Origin: Bacteroidales bacterium
GTDB taxonomy: Bacteria > Bacteroidota > Bacteroidia > Bacteroidales > F082
DNA: 64,000 nucleotides
NCBI GenBank assembly: GCA_030683155.1
Contig: JAUXMV010000004.1
Coordinates: forward strand, 62,001 to 126,000
Reading direction: 5' to 3'
Within the stretch, counting starts at the first letter, position 1, and the number at the start of each line of letters is the position of its first letter. This document shows positions 51,825 to 60,180 of this stretch, in pieces. The notes under the pieces are model-generated. The model had not been told where the DNA came from. It did not search any database and saw only the letters and a program-made list of their open reading frames with translations. The position numbers were made by a program, and so were the translations under genes.

Positions 51825-53747
51825 TTAATCATGGTGGTAATTTTCCACCTTTGAATGATTGTCTTTTTGCGAAAGCAAAGAAACCACTACCAAAACCAAT
51901 GCTGCCAAAGGAATAGAAATTATCCCCGGATTGTCGAGTGGAATAGGCGCTGTTGCTTTATCCAGTCCATATCTTTCAAACATCGAAGGGGACAAAAGGA
52001 TAATCAAAACTGAACTTGCAATACCTGTCATAATTGACCATGAAATGCCTTTTGCAGTTGTTTTCTCCCAGAAAAGCAGAAACAAAATTGATGGAAGATT
52101 GGCTGAAGCAGCCACGGCAAAAGCAAGTCCGACAAGGAAAGACACATTCATGCCTTTGAAAAGTATTCCAAGAATAATGGCAAAAATTCCAACACTGAAT
52201 GCAGCCATTTTTCCAGCCTTGACTTTTCTTCTGTCGTCCATTTTCATGCCAAGGTAATTGTCCATAAAGTCGTGTGCAATAGCTCCGGAGGATGCAACAA
52301 TTAGCCCTGCTACAGTTCCCAAAACCGTTGCAAAGGCAATGGCTGAAATGATTGAAAACAGTCCGACTCCAAAATATTTTGCCAGGAGCGGGCCAGACAT
52401 ATTGCTGCTTTCAAGGTCAATTACTCCGTTGAAAGATGCGCCAAGACCCATATACAGTGTTAGAATGTAGAAAAATCCGATGGCAGCGATAGCAACAATG
52501 GTCGATTTGCGCGCAGCCCTCTGACTGGCCACTGTATAATAGCGAATGAGAATGTGCGGCAACGCGGATGTTCCAAGAAATAAAGCCAGCATTAGTGAAA
52601 CAAAATTCAGTTTCGTCCAGAAAGTAGCCCCTGCTTTGGAAGAAACTTTCAATAGAAGACCCGGATTAATCATTTCTTTGCCCGATGTCGGCGTTTGATA
52701 CCATACCGTGGCCTGCGCTTCTTTTATTTCTGCTTTGGTAAATCTCACAAGCTCAGCGTTTTCAAGTGTTGAAAGAAACTCGAAAGGGCCAAGCGGACCA
52801 GTTTTGTCAACTTCCACGCCATCAACCTCAATTTTGGTGAGATGACCCACCTGATAAAACTTTCCGGCTGATTTGGGTTCTCCGTTATAAAGCTTGGTGC
52901 CATCGGAGGCTGTGGCCACAGAAAGCATTTCAACCAGGGTGGAAGAGTCAGCTGATAGCTTAAAGAATCTTGTAATTCCTTCTTTCTGGAGACTGACAAA
53001 AGTATGATTTGCATCAACAGCATATACATTTTCAACTTTGTATTCGGGATCATCTACGCCGGTAAGTTTATTGTCTTCAAAAACAGCCCCAACAGTAATA
53101 AACTTATGATAATCGCCGCCAGGATTGAGATTGAGACCATTTGTAAGGATGTATCCTGTCAAAATAGTTGAAAAAATTATCAATAAAGCACCTTTAATGA
53201 ATTGAACGTATGTTGTTGAGGTCATCCCAGCTGTGGCAACGATAAAAATAACGATACTGCCAACAATCAGAACACCAACATAATGCGGCAAACCAAGCAA
53301 AGGAACAACGAGGTCGCCTGCTCCAACCATTTGCGGAATAAGGTAAAATACCGAAACGATCAAAGTGCTGAATGAGGCGGTCAGTTTGATCGATTTTGAA
53401 TTGAACCGTGCATCAAGCGCATCGGTGAAAGTGTATTTGCCCAATCTTTTCAGAGGTTCGGCAACAAGAAACAAAGCTACGACCCAACCAGCCAGATAGC
53501 CGATCGAATACAAAAAACCATCATAACCTGAAAAGGCAATCATGCCGCATATTCCCAAAAAAGATGCCGCAGAAAGATAGTCTCCGGCAAAAGCGATTCC
53601 GTTTACACCCCAGTGGATATTACCACCAGCGGCATAATAGCCTGAAGCAGATTTAGTTTTTCTTGCAAAATAGAAAGATAGCCCCAAAACGGCGGCTACG
53701 AATGTCATAAAGATGATGATTGCACCCGGTGAAACATTATAAATCAT
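51825..53747 (-). CDS. Acetate-type cation/solute symporter (ActP-like SSS family)
   Basis: 640 residues, about 13 membrane helices. Conserved SSS segments are seen near the start (ARKTKSASGYYAAGGNIHWG) and SSGAIAHDFMDNYLG (about 487-501). A large insert of about 170 residues (roughly 215-385) between membrane helices faces one side and is unlike E. coli ActP. Paired with a DUF485 gene, the classic ActP/YjcH arrangement for acetate or short monocarboxylate uptake; the exact substrate is inferred. Confidence 0.87.
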   Translation of the reverse strand: MIYNVSPGAIIIFMTFVAAVLGLSFYFARKTKSASGYYAAGGNIHWGVNGIAFAGDYLSAASFLGICGMIAFSGYDGFLYSIGYLAGWVVALFLVAEPLKRLGKYTFTDALDARFNSKSIKLTASFSTLIVSVFYLIPQMVGAGDLVVPLLGLPHYVGVLIVGSIVIFIVATAGMTSTTYVQFIKGALLIIFSTILTGYILTNGLNLNPGGDYHKFITVGAVFEDNKLTGVDDPEYKVENVYAVDANHTFVSLQKEGITRFFKLSADSSTLVEMLSVATASDGTKLYNGEPKSAGKFYQVGHLTKIEVDGVEVDKTGPLGPFEFLSTLENAELVRFTKAEIKEAQATVWYQTPTSGKEMINPGLLLKVSSKAGATFWTKLNFVSLMLALFLGTSALPHILIRYYTVASQRAARKSTIVAIAAIGFFYILTLYMGLGASFNGVIDLESSNMSGPLLAKYFGVGLFSIISAIAFATVLGTVAGLIVASSGAIAHDFMDNYLGMKMDDRRKVKAGKMAAFSVGIFAIILGILFKGMNVSFLVGLAFAVAASANLPSILFLLFWEKTTAKGISWSIMTGIASSVLIILLSPSMFERYGLDKATAPIPLDNPGIISIPLAALVLVVVSLLSQKDNHSKVENYHHD

Positions 53748-53759
53748 TGTTCTTCCTCC

Positions 53760-54029
53760 CTATTTATTGTTCATTTGATCTTCATATCTGGAGCAAACAG
53801 CATTATAGATGAAGCCCATCACAATAGCAAGTATGATGAGTCCAAATCCATAAACGATGGCTAGATTCTGTTTGCCAAGAACATGTAATTCCAGAAGTTC
53901 GGGATCCATTAATCCAATAAATACAAAGCCGATATAGACCAATGTATAACATAGAAACAAGATTACTCCGAGTTTTGACTTTTTAGCGGCTGCTTTATCA
54001 GCATCAAGTTTTGCAGCTGGTCCGTGCAT
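53760..54029 (-). CDS. DUF485 small membrane protein (YjcH-like)
   Basis: 89 residues, two membrane helices (about 22-44 and 59-80) with the conserved FLCYTLVYIGFVFIG segment. It is the normal partner of ActP-like symporters. First gene of the operon; a TAGTTTTG box (minus strand) lies upstream at 54086-54093. Confidence 0.87.
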   Translation of the reverse strand: MHGPAAKLDADKAAAKKSKLGVILFLCYTLVYIGFVFIGLMDPELLELHVLGKQNLAIVYGFGLIILAIVMGFIYNAVCSRYEDQMNNK

Positions 54030-54085
54030 AAATCCTCCTTATTTTTTGAGTGTTTGTGATTTTTTTAACAATAAAATTTGACTGT

Positions 54086-54093
54086 CAAAACTA
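54086..54093 (-). promoter_or_regulatory. -7 box of the DUF485-symporter-porin operon
   Basis: Minus-strand TAGTTTTG (TAnnTTTG) lies 56 bp before the start at 54029. No TTG at -33, suggesting an activator-dependent promoter. Confidence 0.45.
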
Positions 54094-54126
54094 TGGATTA
54101 TCTGTCAATCTCCTTTCATATAATAA

Positions 54127-54152
54127 ATTGATGCGCAACATTGATGCACAAC
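54127..54152 (+). repeat. 13-bp tandem direct repeat in the divergent control region
   Basis: ATTGATGCGCAAC is followed immediately by ATTGATGCACAAC (one mismatch). It lies between the divergent promoters of the uptake operon and the Crp/Fnr-like gene, so it is a likely regulator site. Confidence 0.6.
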
Positions 54153-54165
54153 AACTTTTTTCGAG

Positions 54166-54173
54166 TATTTTTG
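54166..54173 (+). promoter_or_regulatory. -7 box of the Crp/Fnr-like gene
   Basis: TATTTTTG, 16 bp before the start; TTG at 54141-54143 (22-nt spacer) falls inside the direct repeat. Confidence 0.5.
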
Positions 54174-54189
54174 AGCAAAATATATCAGG

Positions 54190-54876
54190 ATGCGTTATTT
54201 GACGAAAGAAAACTGCCAAACATGCAAACTAAAATGCGATATCTTTTTCACAGCACGTGAAATGGGAATTGAGGCTGAACTGGCACCTGAACATGTTGTT
54301 TACAAAAAACACGAACTCATCTGCCGGCAAAACGCAGAAGTCACGCATGCAATCATTTTGATTGAAGGCAACGCAAAAATGTATATCGATGGAATGAACA
54401 ACAAAAATATTATACTTAACATTTTGCTGCCTTCCAACTACATAGGCTTACTTTCGATTTATGGTTCAACAACTTACGCCTACAATGTCGCTGCTTTGAA
54501 TGAATGCAGGACATGCCACGCAGACATCAATCTGTTGAAAAAATTGTATTACGAAAACCATAATTTCCTGTTGAAACTCAATAGTGCTTTTGGGAATTCC
54601 GTGAACAACATCATGCAGAAACTCATTTCATTAAACCAAAAGCAAATACGCGGTAAAGTTGCAGAAAGTCTTTTATACCTTGCACAACTTTATGATGCAA
54701 ACACATTTGAGCTCACTATTACACGCAAAGAACTGGGCGAGCTTTCTGCTATTTCGGAAGAAAATGCTGTGAGGGTGCTCACAGAATTCAAAAACGAAGG
54801 TATCATTGGATTGGAAGGCAAAGAAATCAGTCTGAAGATGCCTGATTTGCTGAAAAAAATCAGTGCTTTTGGTTGA
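54190..54876 (+). CDS. Crp/Fnr-family regulator with N-terminal Cys cluster
   Basis: 228 residues. Cyclic-nucleotide-binding-like fold (about 25-130), then winged HTH with LTITRKELGELSAISEENAVRVL (about 175-197). Cys at 9, 12, 16 and 45 (CxxCxxxC plus ICRQ) are arranged as in FNR, so an oxygen-labile Fe-S cluster is possible. Divergent from the acetate-type uptake operon and probably its regulator. Confidence 0.85.
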   Translation: MRYLTKENCQTCKLKCDIFFTAREMGIEAELAPEHVVYKKHELICRQNAEVTHAIILIEGNAKMYIDGMNNKNIILNILLPSNYIGLLSIYGSTTYAYNVAALNECRTCHADINLLKKLYYENHNFLLKLNSAFGNSVNNIMQKLISLNQKQIRGKVAESLLYLAQLYDANTFELTITRKELGELSAISEENAVRVLTEFKNEGIIGLEGKEISLKMPDLLKKISAFG

Positions 54877-54921
54877 TACTAATAGTCAAATTCTGTTTGG
54901 ATTAATCGATAAATCATCGGA

Positions 54922-56925
54922 TTATTTACTGCAATACTTTCTGATAACTACATAAGCTTCAGTTATTCCATGCTGTCCGGCTTTACTGAGATCGGCACAA
55001 GCAAGCTTGTTTTCGCCCAGGTAAAGGAGTGTAAGTGAACGGTTGTAGAATGCTTCCCCAAAAGATGGTTCTATGCGGATGGCTTCGGAGTAATCATCAA
55101 TAGCTGGATGATAATTTCCCTGAAGCAGTTTTATGTTCGCCAGATTGTAAAAGGCAATCGCGTTGTCAGGCTGAAGCTTGACAAGATTTTCCAAGGCACT
55201 CAAAGCATTTGAATAATCAGGTTCGCGCACTGACGGATTAAGTGCAACAGGCTCAGGGGCTTTCTGACTGCTTATTGTGATCGGACGGTCATAACGATCG
55301 TCGGACAATCTGAGTTCTTCCAGTTCAAAAAGTAATACTCCCAAGTTAAGCAAAGCGGCCGGAGCCATCAGTGGATTGCTTTTAAGGAGTTCGTAATCTT
55401 GTTTGGCAAGGTTAAAATTACTTCGGCTTTGATTTATTCCAGCTTTGATAAAACGCTTCACAATTTCATCTGATTGCGCAGTTATTTCCTGAGTTGAGGT
55501 CTCTTCAGTAATGGATTCATCAGCATAAAGCATAGAAGGATAAATGACATAACCAAACTTTAAACTGCCTGATGTTAATGTGTTAAGCATATTAATGTAT
55601 AAATCGCTGTAGTTTTTTTGTTGGGGTAGCTTTTCATTTTTAAGCGGATCATTTGCAATCCAGACTATGAAATTACTGAATGGCTTGATGTCAATATTTT
55701 GAAATTGCGGTCTACCCTGCGCCATATTGCCGCTTACAAAATCTGATTCGAGGCTTATAATTTTATCAAAATAACTTGAATCAGCATAACGGGCAAAAAG
55801 TGTTTCAGGCTGCTCACCCTCAGTGTTGATCGCTTCAATGATGGCCATAGCGCGCTCGTAATCAGCCTTTGATCCTCTTTCATCCTTCAACTCCTTTTTC
55901 ATGAGCGACCTGTTGATCCATGCACCCACAAAAGCAGGATAAAGATCAATTACTTTACTAAAATTTGTGATCGCATCAGCAGGTTTTTTCATCTGGTAAT
56001 TGACTATCCCAAGATTAAAATGACTGTAAATATTCTGCGGATTTATTTTCACAACCTCTTCATATAGAATGCGGGCCTCTTCCAATTCTCCGCGCAGGCC
56101 ATGCAAAAGAGCACGATTGTAGTATGTCAGTGCATTGCGGTTGTCAAGAACATTCACCATTTCATAGTCATTAAGCGCTGCAAGGGTATCACCAAGCTGA
56201 AGAAAAGCGATGGCACGCTGAAAATATATCAAAGGATTTTTGTCATCAATGCGCAAAGCTTGTCCAAAATCCACCATGGCAGCTGTGGCTTCTTTCATTT
56301 CTGAATGAAGCATACCTCTTTTGAGCCAGGCATCAACAGAAAAATGATCGTGATAAATGGCCTTGCTCATGTCGGCAAGAGCTTCTTCATTGCGGTTAAG
56401 CATGCGCTTTGCAATTCCACGATTGAGCCATGCATAAGATAGGTTTGGATTGATAAGCAAAGCCATATCATAATCGGATATTGCGGCTTCGAGTTCATTG
56501 AGTTGCATGCGTGTTGCGCCAAAAGCCACATACAAATCAGCATTGTAAGGGTCAATTTCCATCGCCCGTGTGAAATCAGCCTTTGCATCAAAATAGTTTG
56601 AAAGACGGTCGTTAACGATTCCCCGGTAATGATAGGCACGTGCATAAAGGGGATGCAGCCTGATTGTTTCGCTGAAATCTTCTGCTGCGCCGCGAAAATC
56701 ACCAAGATTATATTTGGCAATTCCTCTTAAAAACCACGCTTCGAAGTGATCAGGTTTCGATTGAATGGCCGTATTAAAACTGCGGACGGCTTCCACAAAA
56801 CGGTCTTCTGAAAGCGAAACCCTGCCGGCAAAAACAAAATGCCGGTGATTAACCTGTGCTTTCAATGCTGTGCCCAAAATTACAAGCAGCATTAATAAAA
56901 TGATATGATATTTTACGAATTTCAA
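54922..56925 (-). CDS. Exported multi-TPR protein
   Basis: 667 residues. Signal peptide (about 1-24), then some nine tandem TPRs (about 30-350) with the AxxxYxRGIAxxxLG pattern, a non-repeat region (about 365-540) and two further TPRs near the end. The N-terminus ends ALKAQ, suggesting signal peptidase I cleavage and a periplasmic location. Lies 14 bp after moaC. Function unknown. Confidence 0.82.
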   Translation of the reverse strand: MKFVKYHIILLMLLVILGTALKAQVNHRHFVFAGRVSLSEDRFVEAVRSFNTAIQSKPDHFEAWFLRGIAKYNLGDFRGAAEDFSETIRLHPLYARAYHYRGIVNDRLSNYFDAKADFTRAMEIDPYNADLYVAFGATRMQLNELEAAISDYDMALLINPNLSYAWLNRGIAKRMLNRNEEALADMSKAIYHDHFSVDAWLKRGMLHSEMKEATAAMVDFGQALRIDDKNPLIYFQRAIAFLQLGDTLAALNDYEMVNVLDNRNALTYYNRALLHGLRGELEEARILYEEVVKINPQNIYSHFNLGIVNYQMKKPADAITNFSKVIDLYPAFVGAWINRSLMKKELKDERGSKADYERAMAIIEAINTEGEQPETLFARYADSSYFDKIISLESDFVSGNMAQGRPQFQNIDIKPFSNFIVWIANDPLKNEKLPQQKNYSDLYINMLNTLTSGSLKFGYVIYPSMLYADESITEETSTQEITAQSDEIVKRFIKAGINQSRSNFNLAKQDYELLKSNPLMAPAALLNLGVLLFELEELRLSDDRYDRPITISSQKAPEPVALNPSVREPDYSNALSALENLVKLQPDNAIAFYNLANIKLLQGNYHPAIDDYSEAIRIEPSFGEAFYNRSLTLLYLGENKLACADLSKAGQHGITEAYVVIRKYCSK

Positions 56926-56939
56926 AATTTGCGCAGGTT

Positions 56940-57392
56940 TCAGATTGATTCTTTGGTTTTGCTTAATAATTTTATTTCTCTCATTTCCATCTGCTTATCC
57001 ACCGCTTTACACATGTCGTAAACTGTCAGTAAAGCAACATTCACTGCCGTTAGGGCTTCCATCTCAACGCCTGTATTGCCAATGCATTTCACTTCGGATG
57101 TTACACTAACGCCATTTTGGGTTAAAACAGCTTTCACTTTTATAGACGAAAGCTGCAAGGGGTGACATAACGGAATAAGCGATGATGTTTGCTTTGCTGC
57201 CTGAATTCCTGCTATTTCAGCCACAGTGAGCACATCTCCTTTTTTCATGTTGTTGTCACGAACAAGCAAAACTGTTTCCGGTAATAAACTGATAAAACCT
57301 GTTGCTGAGGCTGTGCGAAACAATGGTGGCTTTTGCGTTACATCCACCATGCAAGCCTTACCTTCTGGGTCAATGTGTGTAAGTTCCGACAT
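56940..57392 (-). CDS. moaC: Cyclic pyranopterin monophosphate synthase MoaC
   Basis: 150 residues. Motifs seen: MVDVTQK (about 15-21), KKGDVLTVAEIAGIQAAKQTSSLIPLCHPL (split by eye at about 51-80), CIGNTGVEMEALTAV and YDMCKAVDK, all active-site segments of MoaC. It makes cPMP for molybdopterin synthesis. Other moa genes are not adjacent. Confidence 0.95.
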   Translation of the reverse strand: MSELTHIDPEGKACMVDVTQKPPLFRTASATGFISLLPETVLLVRDNNMKKGDVLTVAEIAGIQAAKQTSSLIPLCHPLQLSSIKVKAVLTQNGVSVTSEVKCIGNTGVEMEALTAVNVALLTVYDMCKAVDKQMEMREIKLLSKTKESI

Positions 57393-57616
57393 AGAATTTT
57401 TCGTTTATATATTAGCAGCAAAAAGATGTTTCAATTGCAAATGTTATTCCAAAGAAACATTTAAAGGAACTATTTTTGAAGATAATTATTGTCTTTTAAA
57501 ATCTGACAGACAAGATCGTTTTTTCGAAACCAATAAAGTTTTCATTCAGGAAAATGAAAAAAAATGAAGTCATGACTTTACAACGGCTGAATAATCAGTT
57601 TGCTAAATCGGAATTA

Positions 57617-58147
57617 TTAAAGACCTGCATTAAGCTTCTCAAATTCATTGATGAGATCTTCCGGGCTTTTACCAAGGTTTTTAATGGCCATTTTTGCATC
57701 TTCTGCAAATTCTTCTTCAGGAAATCTTTCAATAAATTCTTCGTAAAAACGTCTGGCCGAAGCTGTATCACCTATTTGCGAATCGAAAACAAAAGCTTTC
57801 AGAAACATGCTCATGGCAACTCTTTCATGGGTAGGATAGCGTGTCAGGAAACGATCGAGCATCGATATTGTGTGCATCGCATCAGACCGGTACATTGAAA
57901 TGTCAGCAGCCTTAAAAAGATATTCAGGAGAGCTGCTGTCATCAGGCAATGAATCAGCATAACGTTCATACAAATTCATGAGCCTGCCCGCATCATCTGG
58001 ATTGAAGTCGCTGTTTTCACCATAAAGTGATTTTTCGAGCTCACTGATTTGCTCAGAGATATCAGGTGTTTTTTGATTGGTTTGTGAACAAGAAAAAATC
58101 AAACCCGTCAGTCCTGCGATTAATAACAATGCAATAAAATTTTTCAT
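57617..58147 (-). CDS. TPR lipoprotein (BamD/YfiO-like size)
   Basis: 176 residues. Lipobox LTGLIFSCSQ (Cys at 20), then three TPR-like hairpins including MLDRFLTRYPTHERVAMSMFLK and FYEEFIERFPEEEFAEDA. The periodic pattern (YP-x6-A) is that of YbgF/BamD-type outer membrane lipoproteins, but it is shorter. Downstream of def by 11 bp. Confidence 0.78.
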   Translation of the reverse strand: MKNFIALLLIAGLTGLIFSCSQTNQKTPDISEQISELEKSLYGENSDFNPDDAGRLMNLYERYADSLPDDSSSPEYLFKAADISMYRSDAMHTISMLDRFLTRYPTHERVAMSMFLKAFVFDSQIGDTASARRFYEEFIERFPEEEFAEDAKMAIKNLGKSPEDLINEFEKLNAGL

Positions 58148-58158
58148 ATTTCTTATTT

Positions 58159-58725
58159 TTATTTACGTCTGAGTGCTGGAAAAACCATTCTGTATTCAAC
58201 ATCAACTTTGCCTTCGCTTATATCGCGCAGTTTTCCTTTTAGAAGCATTCTGCGAAAAGGCGTGATTCTATCTACATAAAGCACGCCTTCAATGTGATCG
58301 TATTCATGTTGAATAACACGTGCTATGAAGCCTTCGTAAGTTTCCTCATGTGGAACAAAATTCTCATCCACATACTTGATTACAATTTTTGGTTTGCGCG
58401 AAACTTCCTCGCTCATTCCGGGCAAGCTCAGGCAGCCTTCATTGATCTCAATCTCCTCCCCTGTTTCTTCAAGGATGTGGGCATTGATAAATATTTTCTT
58501 AAACCCGTTTGTCTCTGGATACTCTTCAGCATATGGTTTTGCGTCAATGACAAAAAGCCGGATAGATTTATTCACCTGTGGCGCTGCCAAACCCACACCA
58601 TTGGCTCCATACATGGTTTCCCACATATCTTCGATCAACTTTTCCAGCCCTGGATAGCTAATGTCAATATCCTGAGCAACTTTCTTCAGGGTTGGATGTC
58701 CGTAAGCAACAATTGGAAGAATCAT
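58159..58725 (-). CDS. def: Peptide deformylase
   Basis: 188 residues. All three motifs are present: GVGLAAPQ (43-50), EGCLSLPG (96-103) and QHEYDHIEG (139-147) with Cys and two His as metal ligands. It removes the formyl group from nascent N-termini. The start is 6 bp from the upstream ruvX stop. Confidence 0.97.
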   Translation of the reverse strand: MILPIVAYGHPTLKKVAQDIDISYPGLEKLIEDMWETMYGANGVGLAAPQVNKSIRLFVIDAKPYAEEYPETNGFKKIFINAHILEETGEEIEINEGCLSLPGMSEEVSRKPKIVIKYVDENFVPHEETYEGFIARVIQHEYDHIEGVLYVDRITPFRRMLLKGKLRDISEGKVDVEYRMVFPALRRK

Positions 58726-58731
58726 AAGTGC

Positions 58732-59160
58732 TTAAAGTTTATGATGATTTTTAATAGATTCAAGATAAGATTGAAGGATAATTGTGGCACTGACGGTATC
58801 GATCAAAGCCTTATCCTGTCTTTTTTTTCGGCTCAGACCCGCGTCTATCATGGTCTGAAAAGCCATTTTTGAGGTAAATCGTTCGTCATAACGTTTGATG
58901 GGCATCTCAGGAAAAGCCAGCTGAAGCCTTTTAACAAAGGGTTCGGTGAAGCGTGAAGCATCTGATGCGTTGTTTTGCATATCTCTGGGTTCGCCAACAA
59001 CAATGCATTCAACGACTTCGCTGTTGATGTACTTTTTGATATAATCCAGCAACTGTCCGCTTGGAACTGTTTCCAGACCTGTGGCTATCATCTGCAATGG
59101 ATCTGTCACAGCTATACCACTGCGCTTCTGACCGAAATCTATTGCCATAATACGTCCCAT
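58732..59160 (-). CDS. ruvX: Putative pre-16S rRNA nuclease / Holliday-junction resolvase-like RuvX (YqgF)
   Basis: 142 residues from MGRIMAIDFGQKRSG (upstream Met rejected). RNase H-like fold with Asp in AIDFG, then VVGEPRDMQ, KRYDERFTSK and a C-terminal KKRQDKALIDTVSATIILQ motif carrying the last acidic residue. YqgF matures the 16S rRNA 5' end in E. coli. Start of a ruvX-def-lipoprotein operon. Confidence 0.92.
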   Translation of the reverse strand: MGRIMAIDFGQKRSGIAVTDPLQMIATGLETVPSGQLLDYIKKYINSEVVECIVVGEPRDMQNNASDASRFTEPFVKRLQLAFPEMPIKRYDERFTSKMAFQTMIDAGLSRKKRQDKALIDTVSATIILQSYLESIKNHHKL

Positions 59161-59187
59161 AAATATCTGGATTTGAATTTGAAGCCA

Positions 59188-59195
59188 CAAAAGTA
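59188..59195 (-). promoter_or_regulatory. -7 box of the ruvX operon
   Basis: Minus-strand TACTTTTG (TAnnTTTG) lies 27 bp before the ruvX start at 59160. Confidence 0.45.
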
Positions 59196-59284
59196 GTAAG
59201 ATTTTCGTTTTGTAGGGCTTTATTGTTTAGCTGCACTGCTTCATGTTTTTGTATTTTCGCGCTTTAATATAATTTTTCAGCTTC

Positions 59285-60100
59285 ATGAACGCATTAAAAA
59301 ATAAAATAGAAAGTGCCTGGAATGACAGAAGTTTGCTTCAGGAAAACGCCTTTCGGAGTGCTATCGGCGAGGTAATCGAAATGCTTGACAAAGGTTTTTT
59401 GCGTGTTGCCGAACCAGGACCAAACGGCTGGGAAGTGAATGAATGGGTGAAAAAAGCTGTTATTCTTTACTTTCCAATTCGACAAATGGAAACCATTGAA
59501 GTTGGCCCCTTTGAATTTCACGACAAAATTCCACTGAAAAGAAACTATCAGGAATTAGGCGTGAGGGTTGTGCCGCATGCCATAGCACGTTATGGGTCAT
59601 ACCTGGCAAAAGGAGTGATTTTGATGCCATCCTATGTGAACATTGGCGCATGGGTTGGAAGTGGCACTATGGTTGATACATGGGCTACAGTGGGATCATG
59701 TGCGCAAATCGGAGAAAACGTTCACCTGAGCGGAGGTGTTGGTATTGGCGGCGTTCTGGAACCTGTTCAGGCTTCACCGGTTATCATCGAAGACAATTGC
59801 TTTATTGGTTCGCGTTGCATTGTTGTGGAAGGTGTGAAAGTAGAAAAGGAAGCAGTTTTGGGAGCCAATGTTGTGCTCACACAATCTACACGCATCATCG
59901 ATGTGAGTGGCAGCGAACCGGTTGAATTCCGTGGCCGCATCCCTGAAAGATCGGTTGTGATACCCGGTTCGGTGAGCAAGGATTTTCCGGCCGGAACATT
60001 TCAGGTTTCTTGTGCACTGATTATTGGCAAAAGAAAACCCTCTACCGATTTAAAAACCTCGCTCAACGACGCACTGAGGGAATATAATGTTTCGGTTTGA
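59285..60100 (+). CDS. dapD: Tetrahydrodipicolinate N-succinyltransferase DapD
   Basis: 271 residues, full length. Helical N-terminal domain, then a left-handed beta-helix of hexapeptide repeats (VNIGAWVGSGTMVDTWATVG, IGIGGVLE, IEDNCFIGS). Makes succinylated intermediates for meso-diaminopimelate and lysine. Single gene, divergent from ruvX. Confidence 0.96.
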   Translation: MNALKNKIESAWNDRSLLQENAFRSAIGEVIEMLDKGFLRVAEPGPNGWEVNEWVKKAVILYFPIRQMETIEVGPFEFHDKIPLKRNYQELGVRVVPHAIARYGSYLAKGVILMPSYVNIGAWVGSGTMVDTWATVGSCAQIGENVHLSGGVGIGGVLEPVQASPVIIEDNCFIGSRCIVVEGVKVEKEAVLGANVVLTQSTRIIDVSGSEPVEFRGRIPERSVVIPGSVSKDFPAGTFQVSCALIIGKRKPSTDLKTSLNDALREYNVSV

Positions 60101-60112
60101 TTTGTTGAAAAC

Positions 60113-60155
60113 AAAAAAACACAGCATTCAAGCGCAAGACGTTTGAATGCTGTGT
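60113..60155 (-). terminator. Terminator of glutamine synthetase
   Basis: A perfect 13-bp stem ACACAGCATTCAA/TTGAATGCTGTGT; on the minus strand a T-run of seven follows. It faces glnA (stop at 60181) and may also halt dapD read-through poorly. Confidence 0.85.
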
Positions 60156-60180
60156 AATAAGATTTATTTCTTTTCTGTTG

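Noticed and set aside
59009-59236. Leftward ORF overlapping ruvX
   Set aside because: Alternate frame across ruvX and its promoter.
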